A stretch of DNA of 64,000 bases from Echinimonas agarilytica (GCF_023703465.1 NZ_JAMQGP010000011.1:55780-119779), one strand, 5' to 3'; shown: positions 1-9,610, counted from the stretch's first letter. The notes: generated by a model not told the origin, from the letters alone. Made by a program: numbers and translations.

Positions 1-103
1 CACTAGTTGCAGTCGCAGTCTGAGCTTCTGATTCAGGTTGGCCTTGCTGAGCCAATTTTTGCTTTGCCTTCATTGCATTTAAGGCTTTTTCAATTGTACT
101 CAC
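1..103 (-). CDS. XrtA-associated tyrosine autokinase, N-terminus only (partial)
   Basis: A leftward reading frame opens with GTG at 103-101 and runs off the window edge, giving an N-terminus that begins (M)STIEKALNAMKAKQKLAQQG. A short basic leader starting STIEKAL is typical of the CpsD/EpsG-type tyrosine autokinases of XrtA loci (family known as TIGR03018). The GTG overlaps the TGA of the chain-length gene as GTGA, so the two are translationally coupled. The kinase normally forms a bipartite autokinase with the Wzz-like protein encoded just upstream. No Walker motif is visible because only 34 codons are present, so the call rests on the leader and the operon position. Confidence 0.7.
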   Translation of the reverse strand, partial: MSTIEKALNAMKAKQKLAQQGQPESEAQTATATS

Positions 104-1653
104 AGTGCCCCCAACCCATTAACGAAGATTTTGTCGTGCCAGCTGTGATTTGAATTCACAACAACGAATAAAACAAAGACCGAAATCAATGCCACGTTGG
201 CAGCAATAAATATTCTCGTTTTACGTTTTTCCCAGACTTGTAGACCCGAGTTTTCTGTTGCTGAAACCATGCCCAATACCGGCAAATCAGTAAGCTTCGT
301 AAGTTGGCGTTGGCTAGTCACAACAGGCGACAAAATACTAAACACGAATGACAACGCTCCGCCAAGAACAATACTCAACACTAATACACCCACAAGCATT
401 GGAACCCGAGCTGGGCCGGATGGCGTTAGGCGGAGTTTGGCAGGTTCAAGTACACGGAACGAGATGGACTCTGTCGACTGATCGACTTTTTCCGACATCA
501 TGGCCGATTCTTTACGACTCAATAACTCGTAATACTTATCTTTGGTAATGCCGTAGCTACGGTTTAAACCGGTTAAACGAGCTTGAACATCAGGCACTTC
601 GTTCAAGTTACTTGTCAGCTCTTCTACTTGGCTTACGTATTTGTCTCGGCGAACTTCAAGCGCCGCAACTTTATTCTCAAGATTGTTCACCGTGGCTTTT
701 AAATCTTGGAAGTACGGATTAGACTCCATTGAACCACTGCTCAGACGACCACTTAAATAATCTCTCTTCTGCGCCATTAAGCCTTCAAGACGTTTCCGAG
801 TTTCCGATACTTCGGGGTGCTGATCGGTAAATCGCACACTTAAGTCGTCCAAACGAAGCTGCAATGAAGCAATACGGTCATCATACTGAGTGCGCACAGA
901 GCTCATGTCAGACGCGACAATCTCAGATTCACCATCAAGCTGAGCGCGGGCTGACTTAAGTTCTGTTTGCGTTTCTTGCAACACTAACTCAGCTTGCTCC
1001 AAGCGTGATTTCGCACTTTCAAGTTCGTTGTAGTAACTGCCTTGATTATTCACGATGAACGCAGCATTCTGTTTTTTGAACTCGGCCAAACGTCGTTCGT
1101 CTTGAACCAAGCGGCGTTCATAATCAGAGATTTGTTCGTCTAAGAATTTTTGAGCTTGGTCGGAATCCAACCGCTTTTCACCCAACGTATTTTCAATGAA
1201 TACGCTAATACCGCCTTCAACAAGCTTTTGAGCTTGCACAGGATCTGCACCGTTAAACGAAACAGTGTATATATTCTGGCGCCCGGAGGAACGAATTCGA
1301 AGGCCCGACTTAATAGTTCTCAGCAACGCGTCATATTCTGCTTTTGAGCTAGTTTCTAAATCTGCATCTGCTGCACGCGCAATCTTTTCTAAATTATCAC
1401 GTGTGGTAATGGTTTTAAGAATCAAACTCAACTCCTGATTAGGATCGGTTTGAATCGCAATACCGCGCAGCAAAGGCTTTAGCATTGATCGAGTGTCTGC
1501 GAATACTTTCGCCGTAGAAGAATACTGATTAGGCATCATTGACACGAACATCCACCCCAAAGGGCAGATGATCCAAGTTGCAATCAGTATGTAGCGTCGT
1601 TTCAGCCAGATACCACGAAGGTACTGAAACAATTCATCAAAAATATCTTGCAT
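100..1653 (-). CDS. XrtA-type polysaccharide chain-length determinant (Wzz/GNVR family)
   Basis: This 517-residue inner-membrane protein would set polymer length and link the export lipoprotein to the tyrosine kinase. A Wzz domain begins with a membrane helix at about residues 20-40. A long Gln/Glu/Arg-rich coiled coil spans about 160-360 and a GNVR-like segment (LNRSYGITKDKYYELLSRKE) lies near 370-385. A Pro-rich stretch precedes the second helix at about 425-447, and a further hydrophobic helix lies near 483-500. Size and layout fit the PEP-CTERM chain-length family (TIGR03007-like). It sits between the export lipoprotein and the kinase gene, overlapping the latter by 4 bases. Confidence 0.92.
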   Translation of the reverse strand: MQDIFDELFQYLRGIWLKRRYILIATWIICPLGWMFVSMMPNQYSSTAKVFADTRSMLKPLLRGIAIQTDPNQELSLILKTITTRDNLEKIARAADADLETSSKAEYDALLRTIKSGLRIRSSGRQNIYTVSFNGADPVQAQKLVEGGISVFIENTLGEKRLDSDQAQKFLDEQISDYERRLVQDERRLAEFKKQNAAFIVNNQGSYYNELESAKSRLEQAELVLQETQTELKSARAQLDGESEIVASDMSSVRTQYDDRIASLQLRLDDLSVRFTDQHPEVSETRKRLEGLMAQKRDYLSGRLSSGSMESNPYFQDLKATVNNLENKVAALEVRRDKYVSQVEELTSNLNEVPDVQARLTGLNRSYGITKDKYYELLSRKESAMMSEKVDQSTESISFRVLEPAKLRLTPSGPARVPMLVGVLVLSIVLGGALSFVFSILSPVVTSQRQLTKLTDLPVLGMVSATENSGLQVWEKRKTRIFIAANVALISVFVLFVVVNSNHSWHDKIFVNGLGAL

Positions 1654-1678
1654 GGTTCAAACTGCTCTCTTGCGTGGT

Positions 1679-2326
1679 TTAGAACCAAGCTTCAGGAATA
1701 ATAATGATGTCACCCGGAAGCAAATCTACGTTCGCTGCGATGTCGCCATCACGCACTAAGGTGTCGAGTTGGACGTTGTATTCTTTCTGAACACCGTTCT
1801 CAACACGAATCAAGGTCGCTTTATCGCCATTCGCAAAGTCAGTTAAACCACCTACTTTGATCATCAAATCAAGTAGGGTCATGTGCTGCTTGTAATTCAC
1901 GGCTTTGGGCTGAAGAGCTTCACCAATGACGCGAACTTGTTCGCTATATGGCCCAACAAAGCCACCCACAGTAACCGTTACAATTGGATCACGTATGTAT
2001 TTTGCTAACGATTGTTCTAATTCACGTGCCAACTGAGTTGGCGTGCGCCCAGAAACAGGAATATCTTCCACTAGCGAAGTACTGATCATTCCGTCAGGAC
2101 GAACTTGAAAGCCACCCGATATTTCAGGGTTACGCCATACAAAAATGTTCAGCGAATCCCCTGGGCCAATCAGGTAACGATAATTCTCGATGTTAGTCGT
2201 CAACGATGCATGAGTTGACGCTTGAGGAAGTGACGGCTTGTCACTTGTGGCGCAACCAACAAGACCTGTTAGTGCAATAAAACCAGCAATAATAGCTACT
2301 GTTTTGTTTAGAACTTTAATTTTCAT
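1679..2326 (-). CDS. XrtA-type polysaccharide export lipoprotein (Wza-like)
   Basis: This would be an outer-membrane export protein carrying the polymer across the outer membrane. A lipoprotein signal ends LTGLVGC, with the lipidated Cys at residue 25. A poly_export domain (YLIGPGDSLNIFVW...) follows, then a SLBB-like segment (VRVIGEALQPKAVNYKQHMT). At 215 residues it has the short form typical of PEP-CTERM export proteins (TIGR03027-like) rather than full-length Wza. The ATG at 2326 is chosen over an in-frame ATG at 2341 because GGA lies about 8 bases upstream and the resulting leader (MKIKVLNK) is a normal lipoprotein N-region. It leads the leftward operon with chain-length protein and kinase. 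Confidence 0.92.
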   Translation of the reverse strand: MKIKVLNKTVAIIAGFIALTGLVGCATSDKPSLPQASTHASLTTNIENYRYLIGPGDSLNIFVWRNPEISGGFQVRPDGMISTSLVEDIPVSGRTPTQLARELEQSLAKYIRDPIVTVTVGGFVGPYSEQVRVIGEALQPKAVNYKQHMTLLDLMIKVGGLTDFANGDKATLIRVENGVQKEYNVQLDTLVRDGDIAANVDLLPGDIIIIPEAWF

Positions 2327-2341
2327 GGCGAATTCCATCAC

Positions 2342-2539
2342 GCTTTGATTGAGTGACTCAGGGTCAAAATACTCCTAAGTGCGCCCATGTTAATGCCCTC
2401 GGGTTAAAAATGTAAATCAAATATGTATGAATTTTTGCGCTGACGCCAATACCACCGATGATGACAACAATGCTTTAACAATGATCAAATATCTTTATAC
2501 TAGTGCTTGCAAACGTCGCCATAAGAACCAGGGAAGAGA
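2342..2539. promoter_or_regulatory. Divergent promoter region between export and sugar-transferase operons
   Basis: These 198 bases separate two divergent polysaccharide operons and contain no credible gene. For the rightward operon a -10-like TATACT lies at 2496-2501 with only a poor -35 (TTTAAC, about 16 bases upstream). A string ATGCTTTAA near 2470 resembles the -12 half of the sigma-54 promoter found at 53034, but the -24 GG half is missing. The leftward start site cannot be placed with confidence. Confidence 0.4.
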
Positions 2540-3943
2540 ATGACGAGCGCCCGATTTCATGACATACACTCAGGTACCCGACTTCTATTTATCGTAGAGT
2601 TAATCGTACTTACAGCCATTTACTTGGTTGGACTAGAAGCAGATAGAACGTACTTTCCAGACGCTATTCCAAAATATTGGGAAGGCAAATTAGTACTTCA
2701 CTTTGCCCTATTTGTATTCCCAATTCAGCTCAGTATCCTATCTGTAGGACTCTATAACCGCAAAATGCGCGAGACATTTCGCGGCGTAATTCGCCGTATG
2801 TTTGTCTCTATTGCATTGGGATATTTCATTTCAACTGCCATTTACGGACTCACGCCAGCAGAAGTATTGCCCGGTAATGTTCGCGAGTGGTCATGCTTAG
2901 CCGCCTTTATAAGCTTGGTCTTGATCCGCTACATGGCTGTGACCTTGCGCTACCAACATATGGGCCGCCAACGCGTTCTAATCCTGGGTGCAGGTGAGCG
3001 TGCAAGTATCATTGAACGCCGTATGCGCCGCCGTGCCGACCGTGTAAGCTTTGATCTGGTTGGCTTTGTGAAAATGCGTGGCGATGCCGAAAAAGGCATT
3101 GAGAGCGATCCAATCATCGAACTCAACACATCGCTTGAAGCCTATGTGTTTGAGAATAAGGTCGATGAAATTGTTGTCGCATCTGACGAACGCCGTTCCA
3201 ACCTGCCGGTAGACAGCTTATTTCACTGTAAGCTTCATGGCGTAGAAATTACCGATATTCTTGACTTCATTGAGCGAGAAACTGGTCAAATCGCGGTTAA
3301 TTTAATCTACCCATCTTGGGTGATTTACAGCAATGGCTTTCAAAGCAACAACTACTTACGCAATGCATTCGATTGGTTGTTCAATGGCGTGTTGGCAATT
3401 TTCTTACTCGCCATCACGTGGCCGTTTATGTTACTCACCGCCATTCTCATCAAAATAGAAGATGGCCTACGCTCGCCGGTGTTTTATTCGCAAGAACGAA
3501 TCGGCCTGAATGGACGCCCGTTTAAAATAGTTAAATTCCGCAGTATGACCACTGACGCAGAAAAGAACGGTGCTCAAATGGCCACCAAAGGCGACGCTCG
3601 TGTCACGCGTGTGGGTAACTTTATTCGCAAATACAGAATTGACGAGTTACCCCAGCTTTATAATGTACTCCGCGGAGAAATGGGCTTTGTTGGGCCGCGT
3701 CCAGAGCGTCCGTACTTTGTGCGCGAGTTAGTGCTCAGCATTCCTTATTACAACCAACGCCACAACGTTAAACCCGGCCTCACCGGTTGGGCTCAGCTGA
3801 AATATCCTTATGGGAGTACCGAGGAAGATTCGCTAGAGAAGCTGAAGTTTGATTTGTATTACATCAAACACCGTAGCTTTCTACTCGACCTACTCATTTT
3901 GGTTCGAACTCTCGAAATCGTAATCTTTGGTAAAGGCATTTAA
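2540..3943 (+). CDS. XrtA-type undecaprenyl-phosphate sugar phosphotransferase (EpsB-like)
   Basis: This initiating enzyme transfers the first sugar-1-phosphate to undecaprenyl phosphate. About four or five N-terminal membrane helices (residues 12-135) precede a Rossmann-like middle domain (VLILGAGERASIIERR, near 152-167). One more helix lies at about 275-300, and the C-terminal bacterial sugar transferase domain carries KFRSMTTDAE, RKYRIDELPQLYNVLRGEM and FVGPRPERP. The 467-residue length fits TIGR03013-type XrtA glycosyltransferases. A strong Shine-Dalgarno (GGGAAGAG) precedes the ATG. It is first in a long rightward operon and divergent from the export genes. Confidence 0.93.
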   Translation: MTSARFHDIHSGTRLLFIVELIVLTAIYLVGLEADRTYFPDAIPKYWEGKLVLHFALFVFPIQLSILSVGLYNRKMRETFRGVIRRMFVSIALGYFISTAIYGLTPAEVLPGNVREWSCLAAFISLVLIRYMAVTLRYQHMGRQRVLILGAGERASIIERRMRRRADRVSFDLVGFVKMRGDAEKGIESDPIIELNTSLEAYVFENKVDEIVVASDERRSNLPVDSLFHCKLHGVEITDILDFIERETGQIAVNLIYPSWVIYSNGFQSNNYLRNAFDWLFNGVLAIFLLAITWPFMLLTAILIKIEDGLRSPVFYSQERIGLNGRPFKIVKFRSMTTDAEKNGAQMATKGDARVTRVGNFIRKYRIDELPQLYNVLRGEMGFVGPRPERPYFVRELVLSIPYYNQRHNVKPGLTGWAQLKYPYGSTEEDSLEKLKFDLYYIKHRSFLLDLLILVRTLEIVIFGKGI

Positions 3944-3953
3944 GTTCAGGTCT

Positions 3954-4805
3954 ATGATGAAGCAGCAACCATCCATGATTAATGCCATGACAGTCGATGT
4001 GGAAGATTACTTCCACGTTTCGGCATTTGCAGGCCAAGTTGACATCAAAGACTGGGGCGATCGCTTCCCGCTTCGTGTCGAAGCCAGCACGCGCAAAACG
4101 CTCGATTTGTTCGCAAAGCACAATGTGAAAGCGACATTTTTCATTCTAGGTTGGGTGGCGGAGCGCTGCCCAGACTTAATCAAAGACATTGCCGCACAAG
4201 GCCATGAAATTGCATGTCACGGCTACGCCCATCAACGTGCAACACAGCAAGATCGCGAAACATTTACCCAAGATGTAGCGCGCTGTAAAAACTTTCTCGA
4301 ACAGCTGACTGGGCAAAAAGTAGTCGGATACCGGGCTCCAAGCTTTTCGTTCGACACCACCAATGAATGGGCGTTCGACGTGCTCCGTGAGTTAGGGTTT
4401 ACTTACAGTAGTAGCACTTACCCAGTGAAACACGACTTATATGGTGTGCCAGATTGGCCGCGCTTCAAACATGAACGCCCAGAAGGCATCACTGAAGTGC
4501 CTATCCCGACGACTTATCTCGGTAAACGCTCCATCCCTATTGGCGGCGGCGGTTATTTCCGGCTGTATCCCTATGCATTAAGTAATAAGCTTATTCATCG
4601 GTTTATCGACACCGAACAACAGCCATATAGCTTTTATTTTCATCCGTGGGAACTCGACCCCGATCAACCCCGTATGGAAGGAGCGCCCCTAAAGTCTCGC
4701 TTTCGTCACTATTTAAATCTACATCGCATGGAGTCCCGACTCAGTCGGTTGCTGACCGATTTTCGTTGGTCAACCATGAAGGATGCTTATCAGATAGGTT
4801 TGTAA
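3954..4805 (+). CDS. XrtA-associated polysaccharide deacetylase (NodB domain)
   Basis: This is a predicted carbohydrate esterase family 4 enzyme that removes acetyl groups from N-acetyl sugars. The catalytic/metal motif TVDVEDYFHVSAF opens the protein. The metal-binding motif follows as HGYAHQ, then YRAPSFSF and a C-terminal FYFHPWELDPDQPR. This arrangement is characteristic of the PEP-CTERM deacetylase family (TIGR03006-like). The reading frame extends back to 3927, but family members start just before TVDVEDYF. The adjacent ATGs at 3954 and 3957 behind TTCAGG are therefore preferred, and 3975 cannot be excluded. It is cotranscribed with the sugar transferase and the FemAB gene. Confidence 0.9.
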   Translation: MMKQQPSMINAMTVDVEDYFHVSAFAGQVDIKDWGDRFPLRVEASTRKTLDLFAKHNVKATFFILGWVAERCPDLIKDIAAQGHEIACHGYAHQRATQQDRETFTQDVARCKNFLEQLTGQKVVGYRAPSFSFDTTNEWAFDVLRELGFTYSSSTYPVKHDLYGVPDWPRFKHERPEGITEVPIPTTYLGKRSIPIGGGGYFRLYPYALSNKLIHRFIDTEQQPYSFYFHPWELDPDQPRMEGAPLKSRFRHYLNLHRMESRLSRLLTDFRWSTMKDAYQIGL

Positions 4806-4808
4806 CAA

Positions 4809-5849
4809 ATGCAGCAACTACTCATCAGGACGATGCAACAACATGAAATGGACGCATGGGATGCCTACGTCGATCAGCACAGCCAAGGCTCCTTCTTTCA
4901 CTTAAGTGGTTGGCAGCGCATTGCACGCGAAGTGTTTGGCCATACACCACACTATCTTGTTGCATTAGACCATGACGCGATTGTTGGCGTACTCCCTTTA
5001 GTTGAACAAAAGAGTCGCCTATTTGGTCACGCTCTGATCTCAACCCCATTTTGTGTGTACGGCGGCATTCTATCTAACGATGAATCGATTCGAGAAGCGC
5101 TTGAAGACAAATCCGTTGAGTTGGGTCACCAGCTTGGCGTGGACTTTGTTGAACTGCGAGATCGCTACGCTGCGGAAATACGCGCACCGTGGCAGATACA
5201 TTGTAAGCACGTCACGATTGGCTGTGACATTGCTGAATCGCCAGACGCTATTTTGGCCGGAGTAAAGAAGAAGCAACGTGCGGTCCTTCGTCACTCTATG
5301 AAAAATGAACTCAGCTTCAGCGTTACGCCGGATGCAGATACCTGTTATGACATTTATGCCGAAAGTGTTCGCAACCTAGGGACTCCAGTATTTACCGACA
5401 AATTGTTTAGTGCGCTTATGGACGTTTTTCCAGAGCGTAGTGAGACGCTTGTGGTGCGCAACAAAGAACAAAAAGCGGTATCGGCCGTGCTTAGCTTTTA
5501 TTATAAAAACCAAGTTTTGCCCTATTACGGCGGCGGCTTATTCGAAGCTCGCGGTCTAAAAAGCAATGACTACATGTACTATCAACTCATGTGTCATGCT
5601 CAAACCAAAGGCTGCGACTACTTTGATTTTGGTCGGAGTAAGCTCGATTCTGGCTCTTATAAATACAAAAAACATTGGGGCATGCCAGAACAAACATTGC
5701 ACTATCGCTTTGCGCTCATTAAAGCCGATGCGCTGCCAAATTTGTCGCCGAACAATCCCAAATATAAATTGCTGATTAACACATGGCAGAAATTGCCCGT
5801 TTTCATCAGCCGAATGATTGGCCCAATGATCTCTAAGTACTTGGGGTAA
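4809..5849 (+). CDS. FemAB-related XrtA/PEP-CTERM system protein
   Basis: This 346-residue protein has the double GNAT-like fold of FemAB/CelD proteins. Its features match the XrtA-specific FemAB family (TIGR03019-like): an N-terminal GSFFHLSGWQRIAREVFGH segment, then VELRDRY, and a C-terminal GCDYFDFGRSKLDSGSYKYK. FemAB relatives use aminoacyl-tRNA to attach amino acids to peptidoglycan precursors. The substrate of the exosortase-linked branch is not established, though a role in modifying the polysaccharide or its carrier is likely. It lies 3 bases after the deacetylase and 5 bases before the next glycosyltransferase. Confidence 0.9.
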   Translation: MQQLLIRTMQQHEMDAWDAYVDQHSQGSFFHLSGWQRIAREVFGHTPHYLVALDHDAIVGVLPLVEQKSRLFGHALISTPFCVYGGILSNDESIREALEDKSVELGHQLGVDFVELRDRYAAEIRAPWQIHCKHVTIGCDIAESPDAILAGVKKKQRAVLRHSMKNELSFSVTPDADTCYDIYAESVRNLGTPVFTDKLFSALMDVFPERSETLVVRNKEQKAVSAVLSFYYKNQVLPYYGGGLFEARGLKSNDYMYYQLMCHAQTKGCDYFDFGRSKLDSGSYKYKKHWGMPEQTLHYRFALIKADALPNLSPNNPKYKLLINTWQKLPVFISRMIGPMISKYLG

Positions 5850-5854
5850 TCTCA

Positions 5855-7060
5855 ATGAAACAACCACTACTCTATTTATGTCACCGAATTCCATATCCGC
5901 CGAATAAAGGCGATAAGATTCGCTCATTTAACCAGCTTGTTTACCTAGCAAAGCACTACGAAATCTACTTGGGTTGCTTTGTTGATGACCCCAGTGACAT
6001 GGCGTACATGCGCGAACTTTCCCAGTACGTTCAAGGCATGAACGTGCTGCCGCTCAGCAAACGTCAAGCCACGTTTCGTGGCTTAACGTCTTTCTTCACG
6101 GGCGATCCGATTACATTGCCGTATTACTTTGACCAACGCATGTCGCTTTGGGTCAGTAATACGCTGGCGAACTTCCAAATCAAAAATATTTTGGTGTTTA
6201 GCTCATCTATGGCTCAGTACGTAGACAGCCCTCAATACGACATGCTGCATCGCGTAGTTGACTTTGTTGATCTTGACTCTGACAAGTGGCGCCAATACGC
6301 CGACAACAAAGTATTTCCAATGCGCCAAGTTTATCAACGCGAATACCGTAAGCTGTTGAAATATGAACAGGACACGTCGGCAAATTTCGATGCCAGCGTG
6401 TTCATCTCATCACTCGAGGTAGATTTATTTAATGAGCTCAGTGGTGCCCATAGCAACGCGAAGGTTCATGCGGTGGGCAACGGTGTTGATTTAGCGTTTT
6501 TTGATCCGAAGGTCACCAACTTCGACCCCTCTTTGCGCAGTGGACACCCGACCATCGTTTTCACCGGCGCCATGGATTATTGGGCCAATGTGGATGCAGT
6601 ACGCTGGTTCGTAAAACACGTGTGGCCACTCATCACGAAGCGAGTGCGCAACCCTCGTTTGATGATTGTGGGTGGTAATCCCACCGATAAAGTCAAAGAA
6701 TTGGAAGCGTTCGACGGCGTAGAAGTCACCGGACGCGTAAAAGACATTCGCCAGTATATTCAAGCGGGCTGGGTCTCAGTTGCGCCCATGCGAATCGCTC
6801 GTGGCGTTCAGAATAAAGTCCTTGAAGCCATGGCGATGGAAGTGCCCGTTGTGGCGTCGTCACTCGCAATGGAGGGCCTTGAACAGCCAACAGGTTGCGA
6901 TGTGGCCGTTGCCGACGAGCCACAAGAGTTTGCAGATGCGGTGGTTGAACGACTGCAACAACGGACGACTTCGGCCAAAAACCGCAAGTGGGTCGAAGAA
7001 CATTATCAATGGAACGCACAACTCGCTTTATTGCATGATTTGTTGGAGTGTTCGAAATGA
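5855..7060 (+). CDS. XrtA-type glycosyltransferase, stp1 family
   Basis: This is a GT-B fold glycosyltransferase of 401 residues. The N-terminus LLYLCHRIPYPPNKGDKIRS and the segment YPPNKGDKIRSFN are hallmarks of the family described as TIGR03087 (PEP-CTERM/XrtA stp1). The C-terminal nucleotide-sugar domain carries VFTGAMDYWANVDAVRWF and the acidic ARGVQNKVLEAMAMEVPVVA. The donor and acceptor cannot be read from sequence. It ends with an ATGA overlap onto the exosortase gene, implying coupled translation. Confidence 0.92.
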   Translation: MKQPLLYLCHRIPYPPNKGDKIRSFNQLVYLAKHYEIYLGCFVDDPSDMAYMRELSQYVQGMNVLPLSKRQATFRGLTSFFTGDPITLPYYFDQRMSLWVSNTLANFQIKNILVFSSSMAQYVDSPQYDMLHRVVDFVDLDSDKWRQYADNKVFPMRQVYQREYRKLLKYEQDTSANFDASVFISSLEVDLFNELSGAHSNAKVHAVGNGVDLAFFDPKVTNFDPSLRSGHPTIVFTGAMDYWANVDAVRWFVKHVWPLITKRVRNPRLMIVGGNPTDKVKELEAFDGVEVTGRVKDIRQYIQAGWVSVAPMRIARGVQNKVLEAMAMEVPVVASSLAMEGLEQPTGCDVAVADEPQEFADAVVERLQQRTTSAKNRKWVEEHYQWNAQLALLHDLLECSK

Positions 7061-8517
7061 ATCAACAATCGGCCAAAGCACTTTCGTTTGTCGTTATCCT
7101 AATCAGCGTTTGGCTTGCCGCATTTTCTGATGCTTTGCTCAGTATGGTGGCCATTTGGGATCGCTCAGACACCTTTGCTCATGGCTACATTGTTTATCCT
7201 ATTTCGTTGTATTTAATTTGGCGACGACGCTTTTTATTGCAAGAAGCTACGTATAACACCAATTGGTTAGCACTGATCCCTTTGATGGGCTGCTCCGCCC
7301 TTTGGTTAGCCGCAGAAGTAGTTGGCATTCAGGTATTAGCACAACTCGCAGCGGTCGCTTGGTTGCCATTTGCATTGTGGGCCCTCTTCGGCAACGCACT
7401 GATTAAAATTATCTGGTTTCCGCTATGTTACCTGATTTTTGCAGTTCCCATGGGCGAAGAGCTAATCCCGCAACTGCAAATTATCACAGCCGACATCACG
7501 GTATTTTTACTGCAGTTGACTGGCATTGCGGTCTATCGAGACGGTTTATATATTGCAGTTCCCGGAGGTTTATTTGAGGTCGCCGTTGCTTGTTCTGGCA
7601 TTCGTTATCTCATTGCCTCCATTGCATTGGGCACGCTGTACGCTCACCTGCAATTTCATTCCATCAAGCGCCAATTCTTATTCGTACTGCTGTCGGCCAT
7701 TGTGCCTATTATTGCCAACGGTATTCGTGCGTACATTATTGTCATTTTGGCCTACGCCAGTGACATGGCACTCGCAACAGGCGTCGACCACCTCATTTAC
7801 GGGTGGTTATTCTTCGGCTTAGTCATGTTCTTGTTATTTTGGTTTGGCAGCTACTGGCAGCAACCCACGGCTGAACCGAAAAAATGCGCCACTTCGCTCG
7901 CCCAATTCGCCAATCCGATTCAACGGCTAACCATTGGTGTTGTAGTGATGATTACGCTGGTCGCGGGTGTAACATATGAAAATCATATTAAAAGCCAGCA
8001 ACCGCCTGCGCATGTTTTAAATACTACAGCGTTGAACCAATATTTCACCGCATCCTCGCTGACATCTTGGCAGCCTAAATTTTTAAATGCCGACAGTTAC
8101 TTTGAAGGCAAAGGCAATTTTGCTGAGCAGGAAGTTCAAGTCTATATCGCATTTTTTGGGCATAGCAGCCAAGACAAAGAGCTGATTAATGCCACCCACC
8201 TCATTTTTAATCACGAAGCATGGACACCAGAACGTCATCGTCGTGTGCAGTTGGGTGACATCGACGCTGGATTCATCAACTTAACGTCAGCGTTTTCCGA
8301 CAAAGTCGACTTAGCATATTGGTATCAGCTTGACGGACTTGCGTCGCCAGCGAAAAGTAAAATTAAAATCGAGCAAGCAATACGCACACTTCGCTCTGAA
8401 TCCAATTCAGGCATGGTGGTCATTCTCGCAACACCGCACTCAAATGAGAGTCAGTCGGCTCTGACACAAGCCGCTACCGCCATCCGAAATATTGATGAGG
8501 CGTGGCACGGTGGTTGA
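7057..8517 (+). CDS. xrtA: Exosortase A with C-terminal EpsI domain (XrtA-EpsI fusion)
   Basis: This is the membrane transpeptidase-like enzyme that recognises the PEP-CTERM tail, cleaves it and is thought to hand the protein to a surface anchor. About eight membrane helices occupy residues 8-265. The catalytic triad is visible: Cys179 in VAVACSGIRY, Arg224 in ANGIRAY and His245 in VDHLIYGW. Residues from about 285 to the end form a periplasmic EpsI/DUF3485 domain (QVYIAFFGHSSQDKELIN...), a common natural fusion. The frame extends to a GTG at 7048, but the ATG at 7057 has TTGGAG 9 bases upstream and makes an ATGA junction with the preceding gene. Its likely substrate is the PEP-CTERM protein at 53133. 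Confidence 0.96.
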   Translation: MNQQSAKALSFVVILISVWLAAFSDALLSMVAIWDRSDTFAHGYIVYPISLYLIWRRRFLLQEATYNTNWLALIPLMGCSALWLAAEVVGIQVLAQLAAVAWLPFALWALFGNALIKIIWFPLCYLIFAVPMGEELIPQLQIITADITVFLLQLTGIAVYRDGLYIAVPGGLFEVAVACSGIRYLIASIALGTLYAHLQFHSIKRQFLFVLLSAIVPIIANGIRAYIIVILAYASDMALATGVDHLIYGWLFFGLVMFLLFWFGSYWQQPTAEPKKCATSLAQFANPIQRLTIGVVVMITLVAGVTYENHIKSQQPPAHVLNTTALNQYFTASSLTSWQPKFLNADSYFEGKGNFAEQEVQVYIAFFGHSSQDKELINATHLIFNHEAWTPERHRRVQLGDIDAGFINLTSAFSDKVDLAYWYQLDGLASPAKSKIKIEQAIRTLRSESNSGMVVILATPHSNESQSALTQAATAIRNIDEAWHGG

Positions 8518-9607
8518 GTCAAAACAACTGCATATTTGTCATTTAGTCTATCGCTTCGATGTCGGTGGATTAGAGCGGGTACTATTGAATTGCGTGCAGA
8601 AGCTGCCCGAGTCCGACTATCGTCATAGTATTATTGCTCTCACTGACATTGGCGAATTTGCCCAGCAGTTGCCAGCCAACGTCGACACGTTTGCCCTACA
8701 TAAAGCAGCCGGCAAAGACTTGTCGTCACATAAAAAGCTCTATCAACTGCTACGTCAGTGCAAGCCCGATGTTTTGCACAGTTACAACTTAGCGACCATG
8801 GAATATCATCCAGCAGCGATGATGGCGGGCGTAAAAAAGCGTATTCATGTTGAGCATGGCCGCGACATTTATGATCCACAAGGTACTAACAAGAAATATC
8901 AGTGGCTCAGGCGCCTCATCACGCCATTTGTGCACCGAGTGGTTGCCGTATCAGATGAACTCAACCAATGGCTGTTGCATGTTGTAAAGCTACCGGCTTC
9001 AAAAGTAAGGCTGGTATACAACGGAATCGATACCGACCATTTTGCACCCCAAGCCGAAAACCATTTGCCTTTAGTCATTGGCAGTGTAGCTCGATTGTCA
9101 CCCATTAAAGACCAAGCGAGCATGCTCAACGCCTTTGCTTTATTGCTAGAGCAATGGCCAAGTGAACAGCTCAAACCTCAATTGAATATTGCAGGGGACG
9201 GCGAGTTAATGCCCGCGCTACGACAACAAGCTGCGCAGTTAAATATTACTGATGATGTGGTATTTTTAGGTCATCAAACAGACATGCGGCCGCATTATCA
9301 TAGCTTCGACATATTCACCTTGTCGTCGTTAGCCGAAGGCATTCCAATGACGGTACTAGAAGCAATGGCGTCAGGTTTACCCATTGTTGCAACCCACGTT
9401 GGAGGGCTGCCCGAGCTGGTATCAAACAACGGTACACTGGTACCAGTTCAAGATCCACAAGCGTTAGCAAACGCTTGGCTGAACCTGCTTGAGAATCATC
9501 AAGATCGCTTGGCCGCAGGGCAGCATAGCCGAGAACGAGTTGTTCGCGATTTCAGCGAAATCGCAATGATTGGCGCGTATCAAAAAATTTATCATGGAGA
9601 GCAATGA
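8510..9607 (+). CDS. XrtA-type glycosyltransferase, stp2 family
   Basis: This GT4-like enzyme has an N-terminus with ICHLVYRFDVGGLERVLLN, diagnostic for the XrtA-linked stp2 family (TIGR03088-like). The donor-binding half has VIGSVARLSPIKDQ and the EX7E-type SLAEGIPMTVLEAMASGLP. An open frame reaches TTG 8492 and ATG 8495. However GTG 8510 has a well-spaced GATGAGG and gives an N-terminus like the family, so it is preferred. It then overlaps the end of xrtA by 8 bases, which implies tight coupling. Confidence 0.9.
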   Translation: MVESKQLHICHLVYRFDVGGLERVLLNCVQKLPESDYRHSIIALTDIGEFAQQLPANVDTFALHKAAGKDLSSHKKLYQLLRQCKPDVLHSYNLATMEYHPAAMMAGVKKRIHVEHGRDIYDPQGTNKKYQWLRRLITPFVHRVVAVSDELNQWLLHVVKLPASKVRLVYNGIDTDHFAPQAENHLPLVIGSVARLSPIKDQASMLNAFALLLEQWPSEQLKPQLNIAGDGELMPALRQQAAQLNITDDVVFLGHQTDMRPHYHSFDIFTLSSLAEGIPMTVLEAMASGLPIVATHVGGLPELVSNNGTLVPVQDPQALANAWLNLLENHQDRLAAGQHSRERVVRDFSEIAMIGAYQKIYHGEQ

Positions 9608-9610
9608 ATT

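Noticed and set aside
2463..2482. ATGCTTTAA near 2470 resembling the -12 half of the PEP-CTERM sigma-54 promoter
   Set aside because: The -24 position reads GA in a non-matching context, so only half of the element is present.
5556..5927. 123-residue open frame opposite the FemAB and stp1 genes
   Set aside because: It is antisense to two well-supported coupled genes and shows no domain or leader.
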